DNA from: Anaerocolumna chitinilytica
GTDB taxonomy: Bacteria; Bacillota; Clostridia; Lachnospirales; Lachnospiraceae
Reading direction: 5' to 3'
Assembly: GCF_014218355.1 (NCBI RefSeq)
Contig: NZ_AP023368.1
Coordinates: forward strand, 4,651,501 to 4,715,500
Length of the DNA: 64,000 nucleotides
The first letter of the stretch is position 1, and every line of letters starts with the position of its first letter. Below the pieces are notes generated by a model. The model did no database searches, had not been told where the DNA came from, and saw nothing but the letters and a program-made list of their open reading frames with translations. Positions 7,588-16,945 of the stretch are shown here, piece by piece. Both the position numbers and the translations under genes were made by a program.

Positions 7588-10533
7588 TTATTTTAATTTT
7601 AATGTTACGATTTCAAACGGTTTAACTTTTAAGGACAGGGAGTCTCCGCTTCCTATAACCTCTTCCTCTTCTTCCATAAGATTGCATTTATAAATGGAAG
7701 TATATTGTTTATCGAATTGCAGGGAGGTATTGACTGTTGCACCATAAGGCTCATAAAGTCTAAGAATACAGCTGTTCTCATCCTCTGCTTTTTTAATTGT
7801 TTCGATAACCACATTTTCTGCACCGCTTACCATCTGGCTTGTAACCGTATTGCTTCCTTCTCCTTTTTGCAGGATAACAGGTACATTGAATTCATAAGCC
7901 TGTTTATGGACCTGACCGGTTCTTTCGTCTCCGGTATGAGGATATAGGGCATAACGAATCTGATGATTGCCTCTGTCAGCGCTTTCACCCGGATAATTCT
8001 GACTGCGGAGCAAATTCATATCTATGACCTTTCCTATTACCCTGTATCCGTATTTGCAGTCATTGAGAAGTGCTACACCATAATCTGCTTCCGATAAATC
8101 CACCCACTTGTGTCCGCATACTTCAAACTGTGCTTTTTGCCAGAGAGTATTATCATTATTAGGACGCTTAATCTGTCCGAACTGGATTTCATAGCTGGCT
8201 TCTTTGGCAAGGATATCTGTCTCAAAGAAAGTACGAAGCATTTTCAGATTCTCTTTCCATTCTACTTTTATATCAAATTCCAGACGTTTGCTTTCATGTC
8301 CCAATTGTATTCTCACTACTATCTGCGACTGACCATAGGCATAGCATTGCTCGCAGATTGCATAAGCTCCCTTCACATAGAACTTTTGACCTTCCAATGT
8401 GAAATATTCCGGTTTTCTGTCCGTATATTCAATTGCTATATCCCAGCAGTCTGCATTAAGATCATCATAAACTGCAAAAAGATTTGATGGGCCGCTTAAG
8501 CTCTCTCTTTTAGCTGATTTATCAAATAATGAAACCAATGCTCCATCTTCACCAAAAACTGCACGCAGGTACTCATTTTCCAAGTAATCTCTGCCTACCT
8601 CTGCCTGTACATTTGTAACAGGTGCTTTTTGCTTTGTATAACCTAAAGCCGGAACCTTCATCTCATAAATACTTCCGTCCTGTTCTACAATCTCTGTCCG
8701 TTCCCAAGACAAGGAGTTAAAGGCAGTCAGGGCTGCATCTGCAGCTATCTCTTTGTAACAATCTTCTGTCATCCCTTGCACTTTACTCAGAAGGATTTCA
8801 TAACGGGCTACGGACTCATCATATACACGCTTTATGGAAGAGCCCGGTATAATATCATGGAATTGATACAATAATATTTCCTTCCAGATTTCATCTAACT
8901 GCTGTTTCGGATAATCTTCCAGGTGATTTGTTAATAGCAAAGCGAATTCCAGTTCTCTTAATGCAAGCTCCATCTTTCTGTTAAACCATTTATTCTTCGC
9001 CTGGGTGGTATAGGTTCCCTGATGTCTTTCCAGATACAGTTCTCCCACCCATTTGGGCAGCTTACCTCTTGTACTTTCTTCCAGACGTTCAAACAGAGGC
9101 TGAGCAAAATCAATATTCACCGGACAAATTCCGTTTAAGTTTTTCATACGGCTGGCCTGTTCCAAATGAAGAGAACCGGGACCGCCACCGCCATCTCCTA
9201 CTCCAAATAATATGAGAGCTTCCTCGCAGATGCCGCTGTCTATATAATTATTCTCCGCATATTTCATCTGTCTTGGGGTTAAGCTGCTGTTATAAGTATC
9301 CTCCGGCAGCATGTGTGTAAAGATTTCCGTCCCGTCAATTCCTTCCCATAGGAAAGTCTGATGAGGAAATTTATTGTGCTCACTCCAGGAAAGCTTTTGC
9401 GTCATGAAATAATCGCAGCCGCTTCTTCTTAATAGCTGAGGCAGAGAACCGGTATAACCGAATACATCCGGCAGCCACAGATTCTTTACTTCAACACCAA
9501 ATTCTTCTTTGAAAAAACGCTTTCCGTATAAAATCTGGCGGACAAGGGCTTCACCACCGCTTAGATTGGTATCGGCTTCCACCCACATACAGCCCTGTAC
9601 TTCCCATCTGCCCTCTTTTATCTTTTCCTTTACCCTTTCATAAAGGGCCGGATAGAATTCTTTCATCCAGGCATAAAGTTGTGCCTGGCTTGCTCCGAAT
9701 TTATAATCCGGGTACTGCTCCATATAGTGAAGGGTATTGGAAAAGGTTCTGGCACCTTTTCTTATGGTTTCTCTAATTGGCCATAACCAGGCAAGGTCAA
9801 GATGGGAGTGCCCGATAGCGGTAAAGGAAAGGCCACAGTCACCACCTGATTTCTCCAGTAATTTTCCGGTTACTAAAAGGGCTGCATCTATTTCAGCCTC
9901 ATCATATTTACACAACTGCAAGGATACATCATATAATTTAAAAAGAATCTGATTATATCTCGCACTTTCCTTTTGCAGGCACAGAAGAAGTTCATATAAA
10001 ACAGAATAATCATAAAAAAGCTTTCTGATCTTTGTATCCTGAATTGCAATATCCGCTTCCAGTACTTTACCATCATTTTTCAGGCTGCCAAACAAATCGT
10101 TACAGCCGGCATCCATCCAAATATCAATGACTTCTCCGCCTTTTGCTGAATCTTCCAGATAATAGACTCTCTTTCCGCCTCCTGCAAAGCTAAATTCTGT
10201 AGCCACATTGGTAATGCCTCTGACAGGGTTCCCCTCCTTATCTACAATAAGTCCTTCACCACTGATATCAATTAACAGTACTGTTTTTTCACCTTTGCAG
10301 ATTTCCGGTACGATTCCGGTAAAATGAAACCAAGCACAATCAAATAAACCTCCCCACTTTTCTCCTTTGCTCAGTGTTCGCTTTTCACCGGTTTCTCTCT
10401 CAAGAAAGCTTACCGGTTCCTTGGTCTTATAGCAGGTAATATTCAGTTCTCCTGTTTTTGTATAAATTCTGTCCTTTAAAGCTCTTGCTGTCTGTTCAAT
10501 AGTTCGTACTTGTTTTTCTTTAAGATATGGCAT
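7588..10533 (-). CDS. Alpha-mannosidase, glycoside hydrolase family 38
   Basis: A retaining, zinc-dependent exo-alpha-mannosidase of 981 residues, a usual bacterial GH38 length. An N-terminal beta domain (to ~230) precedes the catalytic domain, which opens with GHSHLDLAWLW (H242-D246, metal ligands). WLPDVFGY carries the nucleophile D356, and FHDIIPGSS (~565) supplies the further histidine ligand. The C-terminal ~350 residues are the GH38 beta-sandwich. No signal peptide, so it should cut mannosides after import. It is the last gene of the operon and follows the 773-residue glycosidase-like gene by ~48 bp; AGGAGACGAAT precedes ATG 10533. Context implies a mannose-containing oligosaccharide taken up by the upstream ABC transporter. 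Confidence 0.95.
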   Translation of the reverse strand: MPYLKEKQVRTIEQTARALKDRIYTKTGELNITCYKTKEPVSFLERETGEKRTLSKGEKWGGLFDCAWFHFTGIVPEICKGEKTVLLIDISGEGLIVDKEGNPVRGITNVATEFSFAGGGKRVYYLEDSAKGGEVIDIWMDAGCNDLFGSLKNDGKVLEADIAIQDTKIRKLFYDYSVLYELLLCLQKESARYNQILFKLYDVSLQLCKYDEAEIDAALLVTGKLLEKSGGDCGLSFTAIGHSHLDLAWLWPIRETIRKGARTFSNTLHYMEQYPDYKFGASQAQLYAWMKEFYPALYERVKEKIKEGRWEVQGCMWVEADTNLSGGEALVRQILYGKRFFKEEFGVEVKNLWLPDVFGYTGSLPQLLRRSGCDYFMTQKLSWSEHNKFPHQTFLWEGIDGTEIFTHMLPEDTYNSSLTPRQMKYAENNYIDSGICEEALILFGVGDGGGGPGSLHLEQASRMKNLNGICPVNIDFAQPLFERLEESTRGKLPKWVGELYLERHQGTYTTQAKNKWFNRKMELALRELEFALLLTNHLEDYPKQQLDEIWKEILLYQFHDIIPGSSIKRVYDESVARYEILLSKVQGMTEDCYKEIAADAALTAFNSLSWERTEIVEQDGSIYEMKVPALGYTKQKAPVTNVQAEVGRDYLENEYLRAVFGEDGALVSLFDKSAKRESLSGPSNLFAVYDDLNADCWDIAIEYTDRKPEYFTLEGQKFYVKGAYAICEQCYAYGQSQIVVRIQLGHESKRLEFDIKVEWKENLKMLRTFFETDILAKEASYEIQFGQIKRPNNDNTLWQKAQFEVCGHKWVDLSEADYGVALLNDCKYGYRVIGKVIDMNLLRSQNYPGESADRGNHQIRYALYPHTGDERTGQVHKQAYEFNVPVILQKGEGSNTVTSQMVSGAENVVIETIKKAEDENSCILRLYEPYGATVNTSLQFDKQYTSIYKCNLMEEEEEVIGSGDSLSLKVKPFEIVTLKLK

Positions 10534-10581
10534 ATTCGTCTCCTGCTTTTTTATGAAATAATATTTATGATTGATACTTCT

Positions 10582-12903
10582 TTATCTCCAAAAATATCCT
10601 TTTATGAACAAGGTATCATTATGACTGTCATAAGAGAATAATTCTGTTTTCGATTCTTCATCCCACGTATACTCAATGGGTACTTCATTACCTTTCTCAT
10701 CCTTAGCCGAAACAAAAACTACCGGCTTGGGAATCCTTATTCTTATATAGGCTTTGATATTATCTGCTGCTTTTACCTTCATAGTAAATCCGGTACCATC
10801 ACTCTCTTCCTCCAGAGAAAATATTCTGGCAGAACAGCCAATTACTCTCCATTGGATTTCCTCCAATTTTGAAAAATCAAAAAGTATGGTATTTTCATCC
10901 GGCCCTATGGTCTTTTCTTTGACAATTGCATAATTGCTTGTCAGCATATCGGCAAAAAGCCCTTTAAAAGAATGTTCTTCTTCTGTTATCTCTTCCCGGT
11001 TTTCATTCATTATAGAAGAAATAATATAAGGTCCTCTGCGTAAAGTCAACTGATTGGTGAATATCCATCTCGTACCGCCAAGAGCCAGCAGCTCTTTCAT
11101 CTTTAAACGATATATATCCGCAAGCTCTGTTGTCAGACAAAGCTTTGCCGGTGATATATTCCAAACCATTAAACGGCCCTCACCTACTGTGAAAGTTCCA
11201 TCTTCCATTTTCTTTTGGAGTCCTAACATCTCAAATAAATGCTCGGAAGCGTTTCGGTATCCTTCCTTCCCTCCGTCTGCTTTACCGGTACGGTTCCACC
11301 AGCCTTCCACTTCGTGGTAAGGGTCCGTACCATCTCCTATATAAACCAGGGTGCCGCCGCTCTTAACCCAGGCTGCAAGAGCGTTATTAACATCCGGAGA
11401 TTCCGGTTTCATATACTCATAACTTAAGATAAGGGTCTTATAATCATCAAAATATCCTGTAAAGCGTCTGATATTATCAAGGAGCACAGGTCGGACCGGA
11501 AGACCGTATTTTAACAGCGGCATTGCCATGCCAAAGAAATTCGGAAAGGTACTGCTTTGGATAAAGGTCTGATACAAATCCCTGTCTTTTTCCACCTTTT
11601 CCATAAATATCTGGCTTTCCTTCCGGCAATCCTCACCATCATGCATCTTGTCCTTAAACTCATCCATTGCCTTTTCCAGCATAACATCGTTTTCTGCCGT
11701 TATGATTCCATCCGGATAGCTTCTCTGAAAGAGGCCTGAATCTGACATAAGAATGCCAACACCTTCCTTCACTCCGTCAAAGCAGTATTCCTTCTGGTCC
11801 ATATCACCGAACATCTGAACCATGCTGTTAAGAAGTGTTGCGTATTCCGGCGGTATTGCTTTTGCTCCGGGCATATTATCCGTAGGGATTGTGCCTCCGG
11901 CAAGGCCTGCCTTACGGGGAAATACTCCGTCATACACTCTTCTTGGCCACGGACAGATTTCATAATGATGAACAGCCGGATGTAGGAGGGATGCCACTGC
12001 GGTCTTCACATAATTATATCGGTAATCCTCCCAGGTATATTCCGGATTGTCTTCAATGGGATCATGAAGAAACCACATTCTTCTGCCTGTACCCTTTACC
12101 AGTTCCTGCATGATGCCGTATTCTAAAAATGCGGTCTCAAAGGTTCTTTCCTTTACCACACCTTCATAGACATTTGCCGGACGGCTGGTACCGGTCCATA
12201 CCTGGGCAATATAGCCGTCTACCGCAGGCAGTCCGATAAGTGCCCCCTCCGGACTCATGATTTTCCATTGGGTATAATTTAGAAGGCTATGTGTTGGAAC
12301 ATAAAAACGCAGCACCCTGCCGTATTCTGTAAGGGCATATTCCTTCAGGGCATTTCCGATCTGGCTTATGGTTCTTGCATAGAGGTATGCCTTCAGCTTT
12401 GAGACTTTATACCTTGTATCCAGACTGCTATGGGGCGGCTGCCAGGGTTCTCTGTAATAGATAAGGTATTCTCTCTTAAAGCTCTCCGAATATCCTCCCC
12501 GATCCCAAAACTCCGGTTCCTCCATATGAATTGCTTCTACTCCCGAATCCACCGCACGTTTAAGCTTTTTAATCAGATATTCTGCAAATGCCACTGTCGG
12601 CGACATATAAGGAACATCTTTCCCATGTTTTATATGTTTACCGTAACGGTCCATTTGACTCTCGTCCCAATGATTTTTACCGTCATATTCTCCGTACAGG
12701 TAATCTTGGTATTCTCCCCAGGAGATACCCGTCATTAGATGGACTACATATCCTTTCTCCTTAAACTTACGTACTCTTTCCGGCATTGTTTCATCAATTC
12801 CGTAAACCATGACAAAATCACATTGTACATCAATATTTGGCTGCCAGGGGGCACTTTCCTGAAAACCTGTTAATTCCTGCGATCTTTCTCTGATATATGC
12901 CAT
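10582..12903 (-). CDS. Large glycosidase-like protein of unrecognised family
   Basis: 773 residues without a signal peptide. I do not recognise a named family. The first ~330 residues look like a TIM barrel, with alternating strand and helix patches including a strand ending EAIHMEEPEFWD, where the acidic pair sits as in retaining glycosidases. Residues ~440-620 resemble a Rossmann/glutamine-amidotransferase-like domain as in GH42-type enzymes (LAAWVKSGGTLVYIGDGTD). The C-terminal ~150 residues look like beta-sandwich. It lies between the solute-binding protein and the alpha-mannosidase on the same strand, so it very likely acts on the same imported glycan. GGGGAGAAAATC precedes ATG 12903. 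Hydrolase activity is inferred from architecture and context only. Confidence 0.6.
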   Translation of the reverse strand: MAYIRERSQELTGFQESAPWQPNIDVQCDFVMVYGIDETMPERVRKFKEKGYVVHLMTGISWGEYQDYLYGEYDGKNHWDESQMDRYGKHIKHGKDVPYMSPTVAFAEYLIKKLKRAVDSGVEAIHMEEPEFWDRGGYSESFKREYLIYYREPWQPPHSSLDTRYKVSKLKAYLYARTISQIGNALKEYALTEYGRVLRFYVPTHSLLNYTQWKIMSPEGALIGLPAVDGYIAQVWTGTSRPANVYEGVVKERTFETAFLEYGIMQELVKGTGRRMWFLHDPIEDNPEYTWEDYRYNYVKTAVASLLHPAVHHYEICPWPRRVYDGVFPRKAGLAGGTIPTDNMPGAKAIPPEYATLLNSMVQMFGDMDQKEYCFDGVKEGVGILMSDSGLFQRSYPDGIITAENDVMLEKAMDEFKDKMHDGEDCRKESQIFMEKVEKDRDLYQTFIQSSTFPNFFGMAMPLLKYGLPVRPVLLDNIRRFTGYFDDYKTLILSYEYMKPESPDVNNALAAWVKSGGTLVYIGDGTDPYHEVEGWWNRTGKADGGKEGYRNASEHLFEMLGLQKKMEDGTFTVGEGRLMVWNISPAKLCLTTELADIYRLKMKELLALGGTRWIFTNQLTLRRGPYIISSIMNENREEITEEEHSFKGLFADMLTSNYAIVKEKTIGPDENTILFDFSKLEEIQWRVIGCSARIFSLEEESDGTGFTMKVKAADNIKAYIRIRIPKPVVFVSAKDEKGNEVPIEYTWDEESKTELFSYDSHNDTLFIKGYFWR

Positions 12904-12944
12904 ATGATTTTCTCCCCTTTCAATATGATTAATTTTAACACTGA

Positions 12945-12976
12945 CATAAGACGTCAGCCAACGCTGACGCCTTATG
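12945..12976 (-). other. Intercistronic stem-loop between binding-protein gene and glycosidase-like gene
   Basis: CATAAG and CGTCAGC pair with GCTGACG and CTTATG around a CAAC loop, with one mismatch. It begins about 10 bp after the binding-protein stop, and no T run follows on the minus strand. Such hairpins after the binding-protein gene usually protect the upstream mRNA and keep its level above that of distal genes. Confidence 0.65.
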
Positions 12977-12986
12977 CTTTCACATC

Positions 12987-14735
12987 TTAGTCCAGAATAT
13001 CATCTCTGGAGTTAGCACATTCTGTTACATATTTTAAGTAATCTTTGAAGATTCCATTGTCCTGGGTCAGAAGATACTTCTGATAATCCTCTAAGATAGA
13101 ACGGGCTTCAGCCTCAGATTTTGCAAAGTAAGCACGCTGCTCATAATCTTTTTGGGTAGTTCCCTCAAAAGCGAATTTCTTAACTTTGTCATAATCCTTA
13201 TAATTCTGTACAAGACCTTCTAACGGATAGCCGTCTGCTCTTTCAACAGGACGTTCGATCTTATAAGCTACCATTTCTGCCGGTGCTGCATCGGCATCAC
13301 CTGCTCCGATTTCACCCCACCAGGTAAAACGTTTATCAGCTTGGAGTGTACGGCCTAATATATAACCGATGCCTTTTTCACGAAGCTCGTCGTCAGCAGA
13401 AGAATCACCTGCTGCTTTTCTGGTAAGTATATCTTTGTTAAGACGAGGCTGACCATCTGCATTTAAAGTATATGTATCCCCTTCAATACCATACTGGCAC
13501 AGACGTGCTCCTTCTTCGCTGTTTACATAATCAAGATAGGTCAATGCTGCTTCTATGTTAGAGCAGGTGCTTGGGAAGATAATAGCAGGAGAACCGGCAC
13601 GGCCATTCTGTTCCAACTGTACAATAGGCTGGCCATCCTTATATGTCATCGGTCCTACGGGAACATACTTCATTTCCGGATGTGCACTGTATAACCCTGT
13701 AAGTTTTGTTGAATTGATAACAGAACTGTACTGTGCAGATGCAAATAATGCTGTACCGTTACCTACTTTTTCATCAGCTTGCGCATCGGACTGTTTAAAA
13801 CACTCTACATCCAATAAGCCCTGATTCACAAGCTTCCAGATGAACAACTGTCTCTTAATATAGTCTTCTGTTAAAGGAATATAGTTATAAGTACCATCTG
13901 CCTGTTTTACATAATTGCTGAATTTCTTCTCGGAGAAATTAATAGAGTAACCTGTACTATCCCAGCCATCGTGATAGGTTGTAGCTACAATACAGTCATT
14001 TCCATTTACATCCTTAAATCCATGTTCCTTTGCTTTTTCCATGAAATCATATAACTGGTCAGCTGTCTTAATGGTAGTAGGATCAATTCCTAATGCTCCG
14101 GGTACATCACCGCGAACGAATACGCCGTAAGCCCAGTTTGTCACGTCAGCAGTATCTCCGGGAGTTTCCTGAGGCAAAATGTATTTATGTCCGTTAAAGC
14201 CCTTGTAATTTAGGTCATTCTCCAGATAAGACTGTGAAACGATACCAACGTCATAGGAATTAGCAAGGTTCGGGTAATTGGGAAGAAGATCCTCAATAGC
14301 AAGTAATCTTCCTTCTGACGCTGCTTTTTTAATTACCGCAGTCTCACCTGCACTGCCGCCCCAATAAGGAGCATTAATGATGTCAGGCATATCACCGGAA
14401 GCAAACATCAGATTCAATTTCTCTGTCTCGCTCATCATAATGCCTTCAAATTCAACAGTAACCCCTGTCTTTTCTCTGATAGCTTTTGCCACTTCATTGT
14501 TGTACTGATCCGATGCTGTTTTAAATCCTCCGTTCCAGCATATCAGCATTTTTAATTTTACATCATCGAATTTTTTAGGCCCTTTTGTATCTGTTGCAGC
14601 ATCCGTCGTACTTGCCCCTTTAGAATCAGCCGGTTGTGATTCTGCCTTCTTATTGCCATCTGTTTTTGAGCAGCCGGAAACCAGTGTTGCTACCATCATT
14701 AGACATAAGAAGATACTAAGTAACTTTTTTTTCAT
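12987..14735 (-). CDS. ABC transporter extracellular solute-binding lipoprotein
   Basis: About 582 residues, of the large LipO/YtcQ-like oligosaccharide-binding class. The signal peptide ends in a lipobox VSGC (C22), followed by a low-complexity Ser/Ala/Thr/Asp linker of ~30 residues. The mature part has the class features, such as LMFASGDMPDIIN and a C-terminal domain with repeated aromatic residues expected in a carbohydrate site. I place the start at ATG 14735 (second Met) because GGAGAATGTAT then lies at normal spacing; ATG 14741 would be too close. It follows the two permeases. No ATPase gene is present; these systems usually share an MsmK-type ATPase encoded elsewhere. Confidence 0.93.
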   Translation of the reverse strand: MKKKLLSIFLCLMMVATLVSGCSKTDGNKKAESQPADSKGASTTDAATDTKGPKKFDDVKLKMLICWNGGFKTASDQYNNEVAKAIREKTGVTVEFEGIMMSETEKLNLMFASGDMPDIINAPYWGGSAGETAVIKKAASEGRLLAIEDLLPNYPNLANSYDVGIVSQSYLENDLNYKGFNGHKYILPQETPGDTADVTNWAYGVFVRGDVPGALGIDPTTIKTADQLYDFMEKAKEHGFKDVNGNDCIVATTYHDGWDSTGYSINFSEKKFSNYVKQADGTYNYIPLTEDYIKRQLFIWKLVNQGLLDVECFKQSDAQADEKVGNGTALFASAQYSSVINSTKLTGLYSAHPEMKYVPVGPMTYKDGQPIVQLEQNGRAGSPAIIFPSTCSNIEAALTYLDYVNSEEGARLCQYGIEGDTYTLNADGQPRLNKDILTRKAAGDSSADDELREKGIGYILGRTLQADKRFTWWGEIGAGDADAAPAEMVAYKIERPVERADGYPLEGLVQNYKDYDKVKKFAFEGTTQKDYEQRAYFAKSEAEARSILEDYQKYLLTQDNGIFKDYLKYVTECANSRDDILD

Positions 14736-14830
14736 ATACATTCTCCTTTTATTTTTTTGTATGGTTATTATGGACTGCCTTTTACCTCTGTTGAATACAC
14801 AGGTTTTTACCAGGCAGCGCCTTCATACCG

Positions 14831-15721
14831 TCATCCCTTTACTGAACCGATCATAACCCCTTTCACGTAATACTTTTGAAGAAAGGGATAAACCACTACA
14901 ATAGGCATGGTCAGAATCATGACAAATGCCATCTGCAAGGACTGGCTGGTATAACTGGTCATGGTCGATAAGTTGGACTCCTGCCCAAGTTTGATCGTAG
15001 AAGAGGCTGTTGCCTCACCAAGGAGCTTTTGCAGCAGCGTAGCGGCAGGATAAAGTGCTGGCCGGCTCTGATAATAAGCTCCGGTAAACCAGTCATTCCA
15101 GTGCCCTACACCGATAAACAGTGCAAGGGTGGCCAGAATAGGTTTAGCTAGCGGAATAAATATACGAAACAGTATTTTTGCTTCTCCTGCCCCGTCAATC
15201 TGGGCAGATTCTCTGAGCTCAGCGGGAATACTATCAAAATAGGTCCTAAGCAGAAGGAAATTAAAGAAGCTGTAAACTGCCGGAATAACATATAATAAAA
15301 AGCTTTTTGTTAAACCCATATCACGAAGCAGCATATAGTAAGGAATCATTCCGCCTCCGAATATGGTCGTGAAGTAAAAAAAGAAAGTAAAAAAGGTCTT
15401 GCCGGGTAATGTCTTAATACTTAGGGCGTATGCTATCAAGGCTGTAAAAAACAATCCCAATACTACACCAATTAAAGTTCTTTCGACGGATATGGACAGG
15501 GAATCGAATATACGGGAATCCTTAAAGGCATGAGAAAAATTCTCCAGGGTAAATTCTCTCGGCCAAAAATATACACCGCCTTTGGCAAAATCTCTTCCGG
15601 TATTAAAGGAAGCTACCATTACATACCAGAAGGGATATAAGGAAATGAAGCCAAAAGCTGCTAAAAATATGTAATTAAAAAACACGAATACTTTACGGGA
15701 TTTTGATTCTTTTATTTTCAT
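14831..15721 (-). CDS. Carbohydrate ABC transporter permease (LplC/YtcP type)
   Basis: About 296 residues with six membrane segments and the inner-membrane coupling motif of binding-protein-dependent permeases (EAA loop): RESAQIDGAGEAKILFRIF, then PLAKP. It pairs with the upstream permease to form the channel for a complex sugar. I prefer ATG 15721, preceded by AAGGCAAGG, over ATG 15742 or TTG 15745. It begins ~60 bp after the first permease and precedes the binding protein by ~95 bp. Confidence 0.92.
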   Translation of the reverse strand: MKIKESKSRKVFVFFNYIFLAAFGFISLYPFWYVMVASFNTGRDFAKGGVYFWPREFTLENFSHAFKDSRIFDSLSISVERTLIGVVLGLFFTALIAYALSIKTLPGKTFFTFFFYFTTIFGGGMIPYYMLLRDMGLTKSFLLYVIPAVYSFFNFLLLRTYFDSIPAELRESAQIDGAGEAKILFRIFIPLAKPILATLALFIGVGHWNDWFTGAYYQSRPALYPAATLLQKLLGEATASSTIKLGQESNLSTMTSYTSQSLQMAFVMILTMPIVVVYPFLQKYYVKGVMIGSVKG

Positions 15722-15784
15722 GCTAATAACCTTGCCTTTCATCAAAGCCTGTAACCTTCAGGCTGCAGATATTAATTTGAGATA

Positions 15785-16732
15785 TTACCATATACCCACA
15801 TCCATAAATTTTTTAGATACGGAATTTGTCAGAGCCATCAAAGCAAAGGCAAAAGCCGATTTAAACAAGCCAATGGCTGTTGCGTATTCAAACCTGCCAT
15901 AATTCAGACCAGTTTTTAAAACAAAGGTATCAAGAATTTCTGAAATCTGTGTATTGGCCGGCTGCTGTAATAAAAGAACCTGGTCAAAGCCTGCATTTAA
16001 GATACCGCCCACAGCAAAGATAAACATAATGCCAATGGTTCCCTTAATGGATGGAAGGGTAATGTGCCAGGTACATTTTAAATGTCCCGCACCATCTACA
16101 GTGGCGGCCTCATAAAGCTCCTGACTTACTCCTGAAAGGGCAGAAAGATAGATAATAGAACCCCAGCCGGCATTCTTCCAGATATCAGAAAGAATTACCA
16201 TAGGGTAGAAATATTTCTTCTCACCCATAAAGAATATAGATTCCAATCCAAAGTGTTTTCTTATATCATTTATAATTCCACCGTAGGGTGTAAAAATAAC
16301 TGTCATCAGACTGACTGCCACTACCCACGATACAAAGTAAGGAAGATAGCTCATTGTCTGAACCGCTTTTTTAAATTTTAAACCTCTTACCTCGTTTAAT
16401 AATAATGCTAAAAGAATAGGTGCCGGAAAGCCGAAAATAATTTTGAAGCCGCTTATAATAATGGTATTTTTCATTACAATCCAAAAATCCGGTGATTTTA
16501 TAAACTCCTCAAAATTCTGTAATCCCACAAAGGGACTTCCCAAAATTCCCAGATTATAATTGTAAGCTTTAAAAGCCAGAAGAGCTCCATACATGGGGTA
16601 GTAACAAAACACCAACAGCCAGACCACACAGGGAAGGATAAACAGATATAACACCTTGTGTCTCATAATTTGCTGCCATAATCTTCTTGTCCTTACTTGT
16701 CTGGTTATCGAACCTGATATGGTAGATTTCAA
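15785..16732 (-). CDS. Carbohydrate ABC transporter permease (LplB/YteP type), first gene of the glycan operon
   Basis: 315 residues with six membrane segments, the N-terminal YLFILPCVVWLLVFCYYPM segment typical of LplB/YteP, and the coupling loop ELYEAATVDGAGHLKCTWH then ITLPS. Together with the next gene it makes the heterodimeric membrane channel. The apparent start is TTG 16732 with AAAGG close upstream; a later ATG (residue 23) has no ribosome site. It opens the operon lying immediately downstream of yesN-yesM-type genes, which in Firmicutes commonly activate such transporters. Confidence 0.92.
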   Translation of the reverse strand: MKSTISGSITRQVRTRRLWQQIMRHKVLYLFILPCVVWLLVFCYYPMYGALLAFKAYNYNLGILGSPFVGLQNFEEFIKSPDFWIVMKNTIIISGFKIIFGFPAPILLALLLNEVRGLKFKKAVQTMSYLPYFVSWVVAVSLMTVIFTPYGGIINDIRKHFGLESIFFMGEKKYFYPMVILSDIWKNAGWGSIIYLSALSGVSQELYEAATVDGAGHLKCTWHITLPSIKGTIGIMFIFAVGGILNAGFDQVLLLQQPANTQISEILDTFVLKTGLNYGRFEYATAIGLFKSAFAFALMALTNSVSKKFMDVGIW

Positions 16733-16945
16733 AAGCCTTTCACTCCTTTCGTATTCTGTGGAGCTTTATGTTCGCTCCTTTCTTTCTTATTTTACTTCCC
16801 GTCATGTTAAAAGAATATCAACTTTTTTCATGACTCTTATGCACTTCTTTCATTTTTATAGTTATTTAGTCTATAATGCTTCTATTTAATCATTCTTTTT
16901 TAGGCTTTTTCACAACTTATCAGATTCCATTTCCATTTTTACTTG
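16733..16945. other. Gap between YesN-type gene and the glycan ABC operon
   Basis: 213 bp of AT-rich DNA that should carry the operon promoter and the YesN binding site. I see two purine-rich ribosome-site-like patches and a small GGAGC/GCTCC hairpin at 16760-16778, but no convincing promoter hexamer pair and no copy of the TGATATA operator found upstream of the sensor gene. Confidence 0.5.
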
